NCBI RefSeq assembly: GCF_024649945.1
Contig: NZ_JANKMS010000001.1
Coordinates: 744,001 to 808,000, forward strand
Origin: Flavobacterium panacis
GTDB lineage: Bacteria > Bacteroidota > Bacteroidia > Flavobacteriales > Flavobacteriaceae
DNA: 64,000 bases
Reading direction: 5' to 3'
In this document: piece after piece, positions 27,276 through 36,046 of the stretch
How the letters are laid out: the number at the start of each line of letters is the position of its first letter
Position numbering within the stretch: position 1 is the stretch's first letter
Program-made: the position numbers and the translations under genes
The notes under the pieces: model-generated
Database searches by the model: none
Seen by the model: the letters and a program-made list of their open reading frames with translations, nothing else
Told to the model about the DNA's origin: nothing

Positions 27276-28625
27276 TTAGCTGATATTGATATTATATTTT
27301 TCTAAACGTCTGTACAAAGCACCTCTCGAAAGTCCCAATTCTTCAGCCGTTTTACTAATATTATTATTGTTTTTCAAAAGTGCTTTTTCTACCGTTGCTT
27401 TCTCCACAGATGAAAGCTGAATATCTTCTGAATGCTCTTCATAAGGCGTTACAACCTCTAAATCCAAATCGGAAACTGTGATTTTGTTATTCTCACAAAG
27501 AATAACAGCGCGTTCGATTTTATTTTCCATTTCGCGGATATTTCCATTCCAAGCATGTTTTTCAATTTGTTCGAGTACTTTTTTATCAAAAACAATTTCA
27601 TCCCTGCCATACTTTTCAATCATTTTATCCAAAAGATATTCTGCTAACGGAATCTTATCTTCGTATCTTTCTCGTAAAGATGGCAAAATAATTTCCATCG
27701 TATTAATGCGATAATACAAGTCTTCACGGAAGTTTTTATCGGCAACCTCGAGTTTTAGATTTAAATTGGTTGCCGTAATAATTCGAACATTCAAAGGTCT
27801 AGCTTTGGTTTCTCCTAATCTGGTTACGGTTTTGGTTTGAATAACTTGTAGTAATTTAGATTGTAAATGAAGCGGAACATTTCCAATTTCATCCAAAAAA
27901 ATAGTTCCGTTCTGAGCCATTTCAAAACGTCCGGGTGTATCTGTTTTGGCATCTGTAAAAGCGCCTTTCGCGTATCCGAATAATTCACTTTCAAAAATAT
28001 TAGCATTTAAAGAACCTAAATCAACGGCCACAAAAGGTTGATTTTTTCTTTCGGATTGTGTATGAATATGATGCGCTAAAACGAATTTCCCTGTACCGTT
28101 TTCACCCAAAATCAAAACATTGGCATCGGTTTTGGCTACTTTATCGGCAAGAGCGTATGCTTTTTTAATAATATCCGAATTACCCACAAAAAAGTCGTTC
28201 TTAATCTCGACTTCTTTGATTTTCTTCTGCTCTTTACGTGCTTTATCGACCGCTTGTTTTACCGATTCTAAAAGTTTTTTATTTTCCCAAGGCTTTAAGA
28301 TATAATCAAAAGCACCAGATTTTAAACCTTCGACAGCCGCTTCTACTTTTCCAAAAGCGGTCATCAATATCACCACTGTTTTGGGCGAAAGTGTTTTTAT
28401 TTCCTTCAACAAATACAAACCTTCTCTCCCATCTTCAAAACCAATTCTGTAATTCATATCCAGCAAAACAACATCGATGGCATTTTTGGCCAATAATTCG
28501 ACAATATTTTTTGGATTATTAAGTGTATAAATGTGCTCAAAATACTTTTTCAGATACACTTTGGAGGCAAAAAGTATGTCTTCCTGATCGTCGATGATTA
28601 AAATAGAAGCGTTCGTTTTTTTCAT
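27276..28625 (-). CDS. sigma-54-dependent response regulator (NtrC-like)
   Basis: 449 residues: receiver domain (1-125) with IDDQED and VVLLDMNYR holding the phospho-Asp; AAA+ domain (about 145-375) with Walker A GENGTGKF, the sigma-54 contact loop ELFGYAKGAFTDA (GAFTDA instead of GAFTGA, a variant often seen in this phylum) and ATNLNLK; C-terminal Fis-type HTH NNISKTAEELGLSRGALYRR. It activates RNA polymerase-sigma-54. It is divergent from the MacB-like ABC genes, a likely target, with palindromic sites in the gap. Confidence 0.92.
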   Translation of the reverse strand: MKKTNASILIIDDQEDILFASKVYLKKYFEHIYTLNNPKNIVELLAKNAIDVVLLDMNYRIGFEDGREGLYLLKEIKTLSPKTVVILMTAFGKVEAAVEGLKSGAFDYILKPWENKKLLESVKQAVDKARKEQKKIKEVEIKNDFFVGNSDIIKKAYALADKVAKTDANVLILGENGTGKFVLAHHIHTQSERKNQPFVAVDLGSLNANIFESELFGYAKGAFTDAKTDTPGRFEMAQNGTIFLDEIGNVPLHLQSKLLQVIQTKTVTRLGETKARPLNVRIITATNLNLKLEVADKNFREDLYYRINTMEIILPSLRERYEDKIPLAEYLLDKMIEKYGRDEIVFDKKVLEQIEKHAWNGNIREMENKIERAVILCENNKITVSDLDLEVVTPYEEHSEDIQLSSVEKATVEKALLKNNNNISKTAEELGLSRGALYRRLEKYNINIS

Positions 28626-28638
28626 TGTTGTTCGGTTT

Positions 28639-28665
28639 TGGACGAAAGGTGTCCACTTATGGACA
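28639..28665. promoter_or_regulatory. candidate enhancer site for the sigma-54 regulator
   Basis: GGAC-N7-GTCC overlaps TGTCCA-CTTA-TGGACA (28650-28665), two stacked palindromes just before the regulator gene. The gap to the divergent ABC genes also holds TTCGGAAG (28776-28783) and its inverse CTTCCGAA (28852-28859). No clear GG-N10-GC promoter was seen. Confidence 0.45.
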
Positions 28666-28908
28666 GTTTAGTTTTTTATTCAAAAATAAATCGCTAAAAA
28701 CAAAGTAGTTACAAGGTTTAATTTCTTGGCATGAAAATCACATTAGAACTTGTAAATCATTAATTATTAACGCCTTTCGGAAGCACAAATAACAAAATAA
28801 ATAACGATAATTTGAAATAATTTATCTTAATTTTCAACCTTGTTTCTGTCACTTCCGAAGACATAAAAATTTTAAAAGAAAATCAATCAAAAATCAAAAA
28901 CGTCAATT

Positions 28909-29619
28909 ATGATTACTATTAAAAAACTTTCAAAAGTATTTAGAACTGAGGAATTAGAAACAAAAGCATTAAGCGAAATCTCATTAACCATCAATCAAGG
29001 TGATTTTGTATCGATTATGGGACCATCAGGAAGCGGAAAATCTACTTTATTAAACATCATCGGACTTTTAGACAGCGCTTCAGACGGAAGCTATCAGCTT
29101 TTGAATCAGGAAATGGTGGGTTTAAAGGAAAAACAAAAATCACAAGCCAGAAAAGAAAATATCGGATTCATTTTCCAAAATTTCAATTTAATCGATGAAT
29201 TATCGGTTTTCGATAATATAGAACTGCCTTTGATTTATAGCAATGTTCCTTCTGCCGAAAGAAAATCCCGCGTAAATGAAATGGCAAAAATATTAGGAAT
29301 CGCGCATCGTTTAAAACATTTCCCGCAGCAACTTTCAGGTGGACAACAACAGCGTGTAGCCGTAGCGAGAGCTTTAATCAATAATCCGAAAATTATTTTG
29401 GCCGATGAACCAACAGGAAATCTAGACAGTAAAAACGGTAATGAAGTTATGGAATTGCTAACCGATCTGCATGCCAGTGGTTCGACAATCTTGATGGTTA
29501 CGCACTCTGATTATGACGCTTCTTTTTCGCAAAGAACCATTTTGATGAAAGACGGGATGATTCTGTCCGAAAAAATAAATCATAGAAATGTGGATGTTTT
29601 GGTAAATGCTAATAACTAA
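28909..29619 (+). CDS. ABC transporter ATP-binding protein (MacB/LolD type)
   Basis: 236 residues with a complete nucleotide-binding domain: Walker A GPSGSGKST, Q-loop FIFQNFNLIDE, signature LSGGQQQRVAVARAL, Walker B IILADEPTGNLD and the switch His in VTHSDYDA. It powers the FtsX-type permease encoded 4 bases downstream. Typical members export peptides, lipoproteins or drugs, or act as mechanotransmitters. Confidence 0.95.
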   Translation: MITIKKLSKVFRTEELETKALSEISLTINQGDFVSIMGPSGSGKSTLLNIIGLLDSASDGSYQLLNQEMVGLKEKQKSQARKENIGFIFQNFNLIDELSVFDNIELPLIYSNVPSAERKSRVNEMAKILGIAHRLKHFPQQLSGGQQQRVAVARALINNPKIILADEPTGNLDSKNGNEVMELLTDLHASGSTILMVTHSDYDASFSQRTILMKDGMILSEKINHRNVDVLVNANN

Positions 29620-29623
29620 GACT

Positions 29624-32035
29624 ATGCTTAAAAATTGGACAAACATATTCATATATCATATCAGGAATAACAAATTCTTTACGATACTAAATATTCTAGG
29701 CTTAAGTATTGGAATTGCAGGTTTGATTTTTGCAATTCTATATTGGAACGAAGAGCATTCTTACGATCAATTGAACCCTGAAAGAGATAAGATTTATAGT
29801 GTAATGAACGATTTTGGAGGCGGCAATATCTGGACAACAAACTCTCCTATTCCGGGCCGAATGTTAAAAGCAACTACTTCCTATGTAGATCAATATTGTT
29901 ATTTCAGGTCAAATTATACAAAAGAAACTATTCAGTATAATGGAAAAACCGAATTGATTGATAAAATCTTTTCAGCCCAAAGCAGTTTCTTTTCTTTTTT
30001 TCCTTTTGAATTTGTGCAAGGTAATTCTAAAACCGTTTTTCACGACCGAAACAGCATGGCTCTTTCAGAAGAAACTGCTGCTCAAATTTTCAAAAATGAA
30101 AATCCGATGGGTAAACAGGTGAAATATGCTGATCAAATCTTTGTTGTACGAGGTGTTTACAAAATGCCTAAAAAATCATCGATAATGCCTAATGTAATTA
30201 CCCAAATTGTACAACAAGATTTGGATAGAAATAAGGACAATTGGGGATTTAGTTATGGCTTAATGCTTAAACTAAAAAAACAAAGTGATACGACCGCAGT
30301 TATTCAAAATTTAGATAAAATTTTTCTAGAAGACAACTACAAAAAGCAAGCAAAAAGCGAAGGTTTATCTCTTCAACAATTCATCAAACAATATGGTGAA
30401 CCTATAAAAGCAAGACTTCTTCCGTTCACAAAAGCAAGATTATATCAAGGAAATTATGCTTTCCCAGAAGGAAATGCCAACCTGCAGTTTTTAAAAATAA
30501 TAATGGGTTTATCGGTTCTTATTTTAATATTATCGATTGTCAACTACATCAATATGGCTACTGCAAATGCTGTTAAGCGGGCGAAAGAAGTTGGAGTTCG
30601 TAAAATTATTGGCGCATCTAAATTTCAAATTGTAGCGCAATTTGTTTTTGAAACCACGCTTATCACATTGTTTTCTGTTTTATTGGCAATGGTAATTGTA
30701 GAACTTTCACTTCCATTTTACAACTCATTTCTGGGCAAAAATCTTCAACTTATCGGAGCGCAATTTTATCTACAGCTGATTGTGATTTTCTTCTTTGTTA
30801 TATTGGTTTCTGGCGTTTTCCCAGCAATTTACATTGCAAACTTTGAAGTTTTAAAAGTCTTAAAAGGAAATTTTTCAAGAAGTAAAAATGGAGTCTGGAT
30901 TCGTAACGGAATGCTGGTTTTACAATTTTCGATTGCTACTCTTTTTATCATCGGATCCTTTATTGTTTACAAACAAGTAAATTATATGATGGACAAAGAT
31001 TTAGGCTTTAATGGAGCGCAAGTCATGGATATTTCTTTTAAACCTCAAAAAGGAAAAAATCAATATGAAAGATACAAAACAATTAAGCAGGAAATTTCAA
31101 AAATAGAAGGTGTTGAAGCCGTTTCGGCAGGATTATTTTCTATTGGAAGTAACGAAAATTCTTGGCAAGGACTTCATTATAAAACCAACAAGGAACTTGT
31201 CACCCAACAAATGGGTGTTGATTTTGGCGAATTGGAAATGTTAGGCATCAAAGTACTGAAAGGAAGATATTTAAGCGATAAATTTACTACTGATAGTATA
31301 TCGAGCGCATTGTTGAATGAAACTGCTGCGAAAACACTTCAGGAAAAAGATCCTTTAAATAAAGAGGTTGTTTTTGGGGGTCAGAAATTTAAAGTTATAG
31401 GTATTGTTCAAAATTTCCATTATATCGGAGTGGAATATAATGTTGCTCCTATGATTTTCTTTCATATTAAATCTTTTGACTGGATGTCTAATGATATGCG
31501 AAATATTTCTGTAAAAATAGCTCCGGAGAATATGTCGAAAACTATTGCTGCCATTGATAAATTCTGGAAAGCAAACGTAGATCAGGAATATCCTTTTGAA
31601 TTTGATTTCGTGAATAAAAACTTTGCAAGAACTTTTAAGAAATATGAAGATCAAAGAAACCTATTTGCTTTATTGAATGTTGTGGTAATCTTAATTGCCG
31701 TTTTTGGTTTGTTTGCTTTGGCTTCATTTTCGATGGAAAGAAGACTTCGTGAAATCGCGATTAGAAAAACACTTGGCGCAGAAACCAATACCTTACTAAA
31801 AGAATTATCGAAACAATACATTCTCTTTTGCATCATCGGATTCTTTATTGGTATTATTCCATCGTACATTTTATTACAGAAATGGCTTGAGAATTTTGCC
31901 TTCCGAATCGAGATTCCGTTACTACCTTTTATTATGGCTTTTCTGTCCTTGCTAATTATGACGCTTACAATCGTTTTGGCAAAAGCCTATCAGGTAACCA
32001 AAGTAGATGTTTTACGCTATTTAAAATACGAATAA
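29624..32035 (+). CDS. MacB-like ABC transporter permease (FtsX family)
   Basis: 803 residues from the ATG at 29624, preferred over an ATG at 29606 inside the ATPase gene because it gives the family's usual MLKNW start. A TM helix near residue 17-38 (LNILGLSIGIAGLIFA) precedes a MacB-type periplasmic domain, then two FtsX-type blocks of three TM helices each (about 285-420 and 685-790), containing AKEVGVRKIIGAS and LREIAIRKTLGAE. It forms the transporter with the preceding ATPase. No adaptor or TolC gene follows, so it may act alone or with a remote partner. Confidence 0.92.
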   Translation: MLKNWTNIFIYHIRNNKFFTILNILGLSIGIAGLIFAILYWNEEHSYDQLNPERDKIYSVMNDFGGGNIWTTNSPIPGRMLKATTSYVDQYCYFRSNYTKETIQYNGKTELIDKIFSAQSSFFSFFPFEFVQGNSKTVFHDRNSMALSEETAAQIFKNENPMGKQVKYADQIFVVRGVYKMPKKSSIMPNVITQIVQQDLDRNKDNWGFSYGLMLKLKKQSDTTAVIQNLDKIFLEDNYKKQAKSEGLSLQQFIKQYGEPIKARLLPFTKARLYQGNYAFPEGNANLQFLKIIMGLSVLILILSIVNYINMATANAVKRAKEVGVRKIIGASKFQIVAQFVFETTLITLFSVLLAMVIVELSLPFYNSFLGKNLQLIGAQFYLQLIVIFFFVILVSGVFPAIYIANFEVLKVLKGNFSRSKNGVWIRNGMLVLQFSIATLFIIGSFIVYKQVNYMMDKDLGFNGAQVMDISFKPQKGKNQYERYKTIKQEISKIEGVEAVSAGLFSIGSNENSWQGLHYKTNKELVTQQMGVDFGELEMLGIKVLKGRYLSDKFTTDSISSALLNETAAKTLQEKDPLNKEVVFGGQKFKVIGIVQNFHYIGVEYNVAPMIFFHIKSFDWMSNDMRNISVKIAPENMSKTIAAIDKFWKANVDQEYPFEFDFVNKNFARTFKKYEDQRNLFALLNVVVILIAVFGLFALASFSMERRLREIAIRKTLGAETNTLLKELSKQYILFCIIGFFIGIIPSYILLQKWLENFAFRIEIPLLPFIMAFLSLLIMTLTIVLAKAYQVTKVDVLRYLKYE

Positions 32036-32051
32036 GAAATTTCCATAAATG

Positions 32052-32082
32052 AAAAAAGCTGTGCAAAACACAGCTTTTTTTA
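32052..32082. terminator. terminator between the permease and glycosyltransferase genes
   Basis: AAAAAAGCTGTG, loop CAAAA, CACAGCTTTTTT; 12-bp stem between convergent genes. Confidence 0.9.
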
Positions 32083-32124
32083 TTCTTTTATGTCAATCAA
32101 CTCATAACTCATAACTAAAAAAAA

Positions 32125-33555
32125 CTATTTCTTAGTAAATCCTTTTCTAGTCATTTCGCCCCAGCCTTTGGTTCCCATAATTTTTTCTTTATAACCAATT
32201 AGAGCCGAATAAACCGTTAGTGGATGAAAATACAACGGTTCTATAAAAGCTGCCATTAGAAGTTTAAAGAAATCGGCTTGTTTTGGATATTTATGATAGG
32301 TTTTTTCTTCACTGAACAAAGCAATAACAGAAAAGAAAACCGCAAATGAATACACAAACAGTAACAGCAAAATAAAGAAATGCCAATTAAGCAATCCAAA
32401 TATGATGAAAACTACTGTGATAAGAAGACCAATAAACTCAATTGCCGGTGCCAAAAATTCGAACAAAGTCCAATACGGCACACTCAACATTCCTAACAAC
32501 TTGTATTTGGGGTTCAGGAACATTTTTTTATGAAAACTTAATGTTTCTATAGTTCCTCTCATCCATCGGCTACGTTGTTTTTTAAAAATAGAAAAATCTT
32601 CAGGAGCTTCTGTCCAACAAAGCGGGTCTGGAATATAACTTACGGCATAAGGAAGTTTATTTTCCAACATATAGCGACGCATTCTCACGATAAGCTCCAT
32701 ATCTTCACCCACCGTTTTAGTATTGTATCCACCAGATAAGATGGCGATTTCTTTATCAAATGCACCAAAAGCACCACTAATAAGCAATAAACCATCTAGT
32801 CTTCCCCATGCCATTCTTCCTAAAAGAAAAGCTCTCAAATATTCTAAAACCTGAATTCTAGGCAACATGCGATCCGGAATATTAACTTCGACCAAACGTC
32901 CGTTTTTTATCACACACTGATTGGCAATTCTAACGACTCCTCCAGTGGCAATAATACGTTTTCCGTGAGATTCTAAAAACGGTTTTGCCAATTTTAAAAG
33001 AGAATCTTTATCCAAAATACAATCAACATCAATGCAGACTACATAAGGATTTTCGGCAATATTAAGTCCTACGTTTAGCGCATCTGCTTTACCTCCATTT
33101 TCTTTGTCAACTACAATTAATTTCTTGTACGCAGCATTTCTTGAAGTGTAAACTCCTCTTATCTTTTTGGTTTCAATCTGTGGATTAAATTCGCGTTCCG
33201 ACAAGACTAAATCATAAGTCTTGATTAGGATTTCCATCGAATTGTCTTTACTTCCATCGTTCACCACAATGGCCTGATAATTATTGTAATTAAGAGACAA
33301 TAGTGACTTTACATTTTCTTCGATCGTCATTCCTTCGTTGTAAGCAGGTGCGATCAATGAAAGTTTTGGAGCAAATTCGCTCGTTAACAAAACTTCATAA
33401 TCGACAAAGCTATTTTTCTTAAGATAACTTCTGAGTTCTTTTGTAGAAAGATAAGCCAATAATAAATAGGAAGACATGATTAGTATGGCATACCCCAATA
33501 TCAGGAGTATGTAGATATGCAAAAACCATGTTAATTCAGTCGTAAAAAAAGTCAT
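32125..33555 (-). CDS. processive family-2 glycosyltransferase (BcsA/PgaC-like)
   Basis: 476-residue membrane enzyme that probably polymerises a sugar chain and threads it across the inner membrane. TM helices lie near 8-36 and, after the catalytic domain, three or more around 335-415. Catalytic motifs in order: PAYNEGMTIEENVKSLL, VVNDGSKDN, ENGGKADALN, VDVDCIL-type DxD (CIDVDCIL), VGEDMEL, and QRSRWMRG (the QxxRW of processive synthases). The sugar is unknown. It is the last gene of a unit with HEAT-repeat, YaiO and receiver genes, 12 bases from the HEAT gene. Confidence 0.9.
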   Translation of the reverse strand: MTFFTTELTWFLHIYILLILGYAILIMSSYLLLAYLSTKELRSYLKKNSFVDYEVLLTSEFAPKLSLIAPAYNEGMTIEENVKSLLSLNYNNYQAIVVNDGSKDNSMEILIKTYDLVLSEREFNPQIETKKIRGVYTSRNAAYKKLIVVDKENGGKADALNVGLNIAENPYVVCIDVDCILDKDSLLKLAKPFLESHGKRIIATGGVVRIANQCVIKNGRLVEVNIPDRMLPRIQVLEYLRAFLLGRMAWGRLDGLLLISGAFGAFDKEIAILSGGYNTKTVGEDMELIVRMRRYMLENKLPYAVSYIPDPLCWTEAPEDFSIFKKQRSRWMRGTIETLSFHKKMFLNPKYKLLGMLSVPYWTLFEFLAPAIEFIGLLITVVFIIFGLLNWHFFILLLLFVYSFAVFFSVIALFSEEKTYHKYPKQADFFKLLMAAFIEPLYFHPLTVYSALIGYKEKIMGTKGWGEMTRKGFTKK

Positions 33556-33567
33556 TTTCTTATAAAA

Positions 33568-34389
33568 TTAAACTGTTAGTGCCTGCAAAATGCTTTGCGC
33601 TTCGTATTTTATTATATTGTTTGGAGCTTTAGCTTCTAATTGAGCTACAAAAGGAATTTTCTGTGTCAGTTTGAGTTCTTTTATAAGCTTTAAGCCGAGT
33701 GCAATAACAGTTGTATTTTGTGATTCTAATAAAAGTTCAATTCCTTCTGTGTCTCCAACATCATGTTTTTTAAAAGCGCTTATAATATTTACCTGCGTCC
33801 AGTCATCAATAGGATCGGAATGTTCCGTCAGGTAAACTATACTTTGGGTTCCCGCAAGTTTGATACAAGCATTTATGGCTGTAATCTTTAAAGTCTTATT
33901 TCGTCCTTTAGAATAGGTTATTATCGTATCAAAAGCATCGGCAATATTAAACTCGGCAAGTTCTGTAATTCCTTTACATTTAACTTCCCATTTAATGCTT
34001 TTTAGTTTTTTAAAGGAATCTTTTATTAAACCAGATTCTTTGTAAAACTGCTCTATTTTCTTTGCATAAATACCTTCATAATTTTTATGCAGATTGATAA
34101 TCGATTCTATCATTACTTCCCTAAAAAAGGAAGTATCAAAACGAACCAAAAAGTTTTTATTATTTTTAACATCATCAAATGAAAGATCTTCGAAAATTAC
34201 CGAAGCCATAATCTTTTCAATCTCTGTATTATATTCAATACTAAGTCTTTCTCTCTTTATCGTTCTGTTTCTGCTTGCTACGATGTATAAGTACAAAATG
34301 AAAGACGCAGCGACAAAAAAGTAGATTGAAAAAGTGAGAAATGGCACTACCCAATTACCGTTTTTATATAGTTCCCAGATTTCTTCCAT
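33568..34389 (-). CDS. membrane-anchored HEAT-repeat protein
   Basis: 273 residues: one TM helix (about 14-38), then alpha-helical repeats of HEAT/armadillo type from about residue 120 to 270, such as KGITELAEFNIADAFDTII, KTLKITAINACIKLAGTQS and VALGLKLIKELKLTQ-like stretches. The domain faces the cytoplasm if the helix enters with N-out topology, which was not determined. Between YaiO and GT2 genes it is a plausible scaffold or regulator for the synthase. It lies 1 base after the YaiO stop. Confidence 0.75.
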   Translation of the reverse strand: MEEIWELYKNGNWVVPFLTFSIYFFVAASFILYLYIVASRNRTIKRERLSIEYNTEIEKIMASVIFEDLSFDDVKNNKNFLVRFDTSFFREVMIESIINLHKNYEGIYAKKIEQFYKESGLIKDSFKKLKSIKWEVKCKGITELAEFNIADAFDTIITYSKGRNKTLKITAINACIKLAGTQSIVYLTEHSDPIDDWTQVNIISAFKKHDVGDTEGIELLLESQNTTVIALGLKLIKELKLTQKIPFVAQLEAKAPNNIIKYEAQSILQALTV

Positions 34390-34390
34390 A

Positions 34391-35605
34391 CTAAAAACGT
34401 TTCGTTACAATCAGTTGAACGTTGAATCTATTTCTATATTCTCCTGGTATATATTCTTCTCTTTCGTAAAGGAATATTGGACGTACAAAAAATGATTCGC
34501 CCAAACGATGCTGGTACTGAATTCCTGCTCGATATGCTTTTAATGGCGTTGTAAAATTATTGTACAGATACAAATACGGAACGTTTCCATATTGAAGTTC
34601 AAATCTTAAAAGACTTTCTTTCTCTTCATTTACTTTCTGCAAGCTTAAAACATGAGAAAACAATTCGTTTGAAGTATCGTAATACGGTCTGTAAGCAACT
34701 GTATAAGTTCCTGCTGTGTAAGCCAATTGTCCTGTAAGCAATGTAATATCGTCTGATTCAAAATGCATAAAACGTGCACCAAGTGAATAATCAAACTTTT
34801 TATATGGCTTAAAATAGTATTCTAAACCTGCTTTAGCTACAGGAAATATCGTTTCGCCAGTAGAAACACCTCCATTTGCATACAAATAACTTTTGTTGGA
34901 AAAGGTCTGATAAAAATCGGCTTCAAATAATGCTTGCGTATCATTACTAACATTTCCTACATTCGCACGACCTACAAGGGCAGATTTATTGAATTTATGC
35001 GAATATTCGACATAACCATAATGAAATGGAGCTTGTCCCGGTTCTGATGTCGAAACATTTAAATAAGAAACCGAAACGGCATTTTTTGATTTGTGACCAA
35101 TAAGCGTTCGAATTCCTTTAAAAGCCTGAGTACTATTGTCAATATAGGCTGATTTTTCTATCAATTCTAATGCTTCTTGATCTCGGTTTAATTTTTCCAG
35201 ACAAGTCGCTTTGATCTTTAAAACATCAATAGATTTAGGATCTAAAACAAGGTATTTATCACAATAGGTAACGCATTTTTCGTATTGCTCTGTCCAGAAA
35301 TAAACATTAACAATAGCTTGTAAAGCTTCTTGATTCGGATTAACTCTGTCGGTCATTGGAGTTAAAATCTTTATAGCAGTTTTATAATCCTTTTTCCAGC
35401 TGTAAATACGAGCAGTGTAGGTTTGTATATCTTCATCCTGAGGATATTTCGCACGCAAAGGTTCTATGAGTGATAAGGCTTTATCGTAGTTTCCTTTTTC
35501 AACTTCACGTTTGACATTTGCTAAAGTTTCTTCTGGATTAATTTCCTGCCCAATAGCGAAAGAAGAAATAAACAGTAGTATTATGGAATAATAGATATAC
35601 TTCAT
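34391..35605 (-). CDS. YaiO-family outer-membrane beta-barrel with TPR region
   Basis: 404 residues: signal peptide (about 1-19, SFAIGQEI), a tetratricopeptide region (about 25-170, with KGNYDKALSLIEPLRAKYP and KKDYKTAIKILTP), then a beta-barrel from about 170 to the C-terminal aromatic strand VQLIVTKRF. This is the YaiO layout. An exopolysaccharide export pore fed by the neighbouring GT2 synthase is the likely role, analogous to TPR-barrel proteins such as PgaA or BcsC. The stop of the receiver gene overlaps its start by one base. Confidence 0.85.
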   Translation of the reverse strand: MKYIYYSIILLFISSFAIGQEINPEETLANVKREVEKGNYDKALSLIEPLRAKYPQDEDIQTYTARIYSWKKDYKTAIKILTPMTDRVNPNQEALQAIVNVYFWTEQYEKCVTYCDKYLVLDPKSIDVLKIKATCLEKLNRDQEALELIEKSAYIDNSTQAFKGIRTLIGHKSKNAVSVSYLNVSTSEPGQAPFHYGYVEYSHKFNKSALVGRANVGNVSNDTQALFEADFYQTFSNKSYLYANGGVSTGETIFPVAKAGLEYYFKPYKKFDYSLGARFMHFESDDITLLTGQLAYTAGTYTVAYRPYYDTSNELFSHVLSLQKVNEEKESLLRFELQYGNVPYLYLYNNFTTPLKAYRAGIQYQHRLGESFFVRPIFLYEREEYIPGEYRNRFNVQLIVTKRF

Positions 35606-35970
35606 TAGAAATGTGTTTTTAGTAATTTATTAATCCGCACTAAAAGCACCGCAGGGCTTACTGGTTTTGCAATAAATTCGTTTGCGCCTATGTCAAAAGA
35701 ATCTAATTCTGTTTGTTCAACACCTGAAGAAGTAAGTATAATAATAGGAGTTTCAGAATTTATGGTTTGTCTTACATACTGCGTAATTTCCATTCCGCTT
35801 TTTCCTGGCATATTAATATCCGTAAGGATTAAATCATAATTATTGGTTTCGATTGCGTCTAGGGCATCTTTTCCATCAGAAAACTGGTCAACATTAAATC
35901 CTTTTGATTCTAAGAAAAAAGATAATGATTTGCGTAGGATGTCATTATCTTCGGCTAAAATAATTCTCAT
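35605..35970 (-). CDS. single-domain response regulator
   Basis: 121-residue CheY-like receiver without output domain: acidic pair AEDNDILRKSLSFF, phospho-Asp in LILTDINMPGKSG, conserved Thr/Ser in IILTSSG and Lys in FIAKPVSP. It overlaps the YaiO gene by one base and is 76 bases downstream of the hybrid kinase gene. It may relay phosphate from that kinase's HPt domain to control the exopolysaccharide machinery by protein contact rather than by DNA binding. Confidence 0.92.
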   Translation of the reverse strand: MRIILAEDNDILRKSLSFFLESKGFNVDQFSDGKDALDAIETNNYDLILTDINMPGKSGMEITQYVRQTINSETPIIILTSSGVEQTELDSFDIGANEFIAKPVSPAVLLVRINKLLKTHF

Positions 35971-36046
35971 TTTTTTAAAATTTTAACTTGGGGCAAACTT
36001 TAATTATAACATTATATTGGTAAAGCTAGGACTTATTTCTCTTTAA

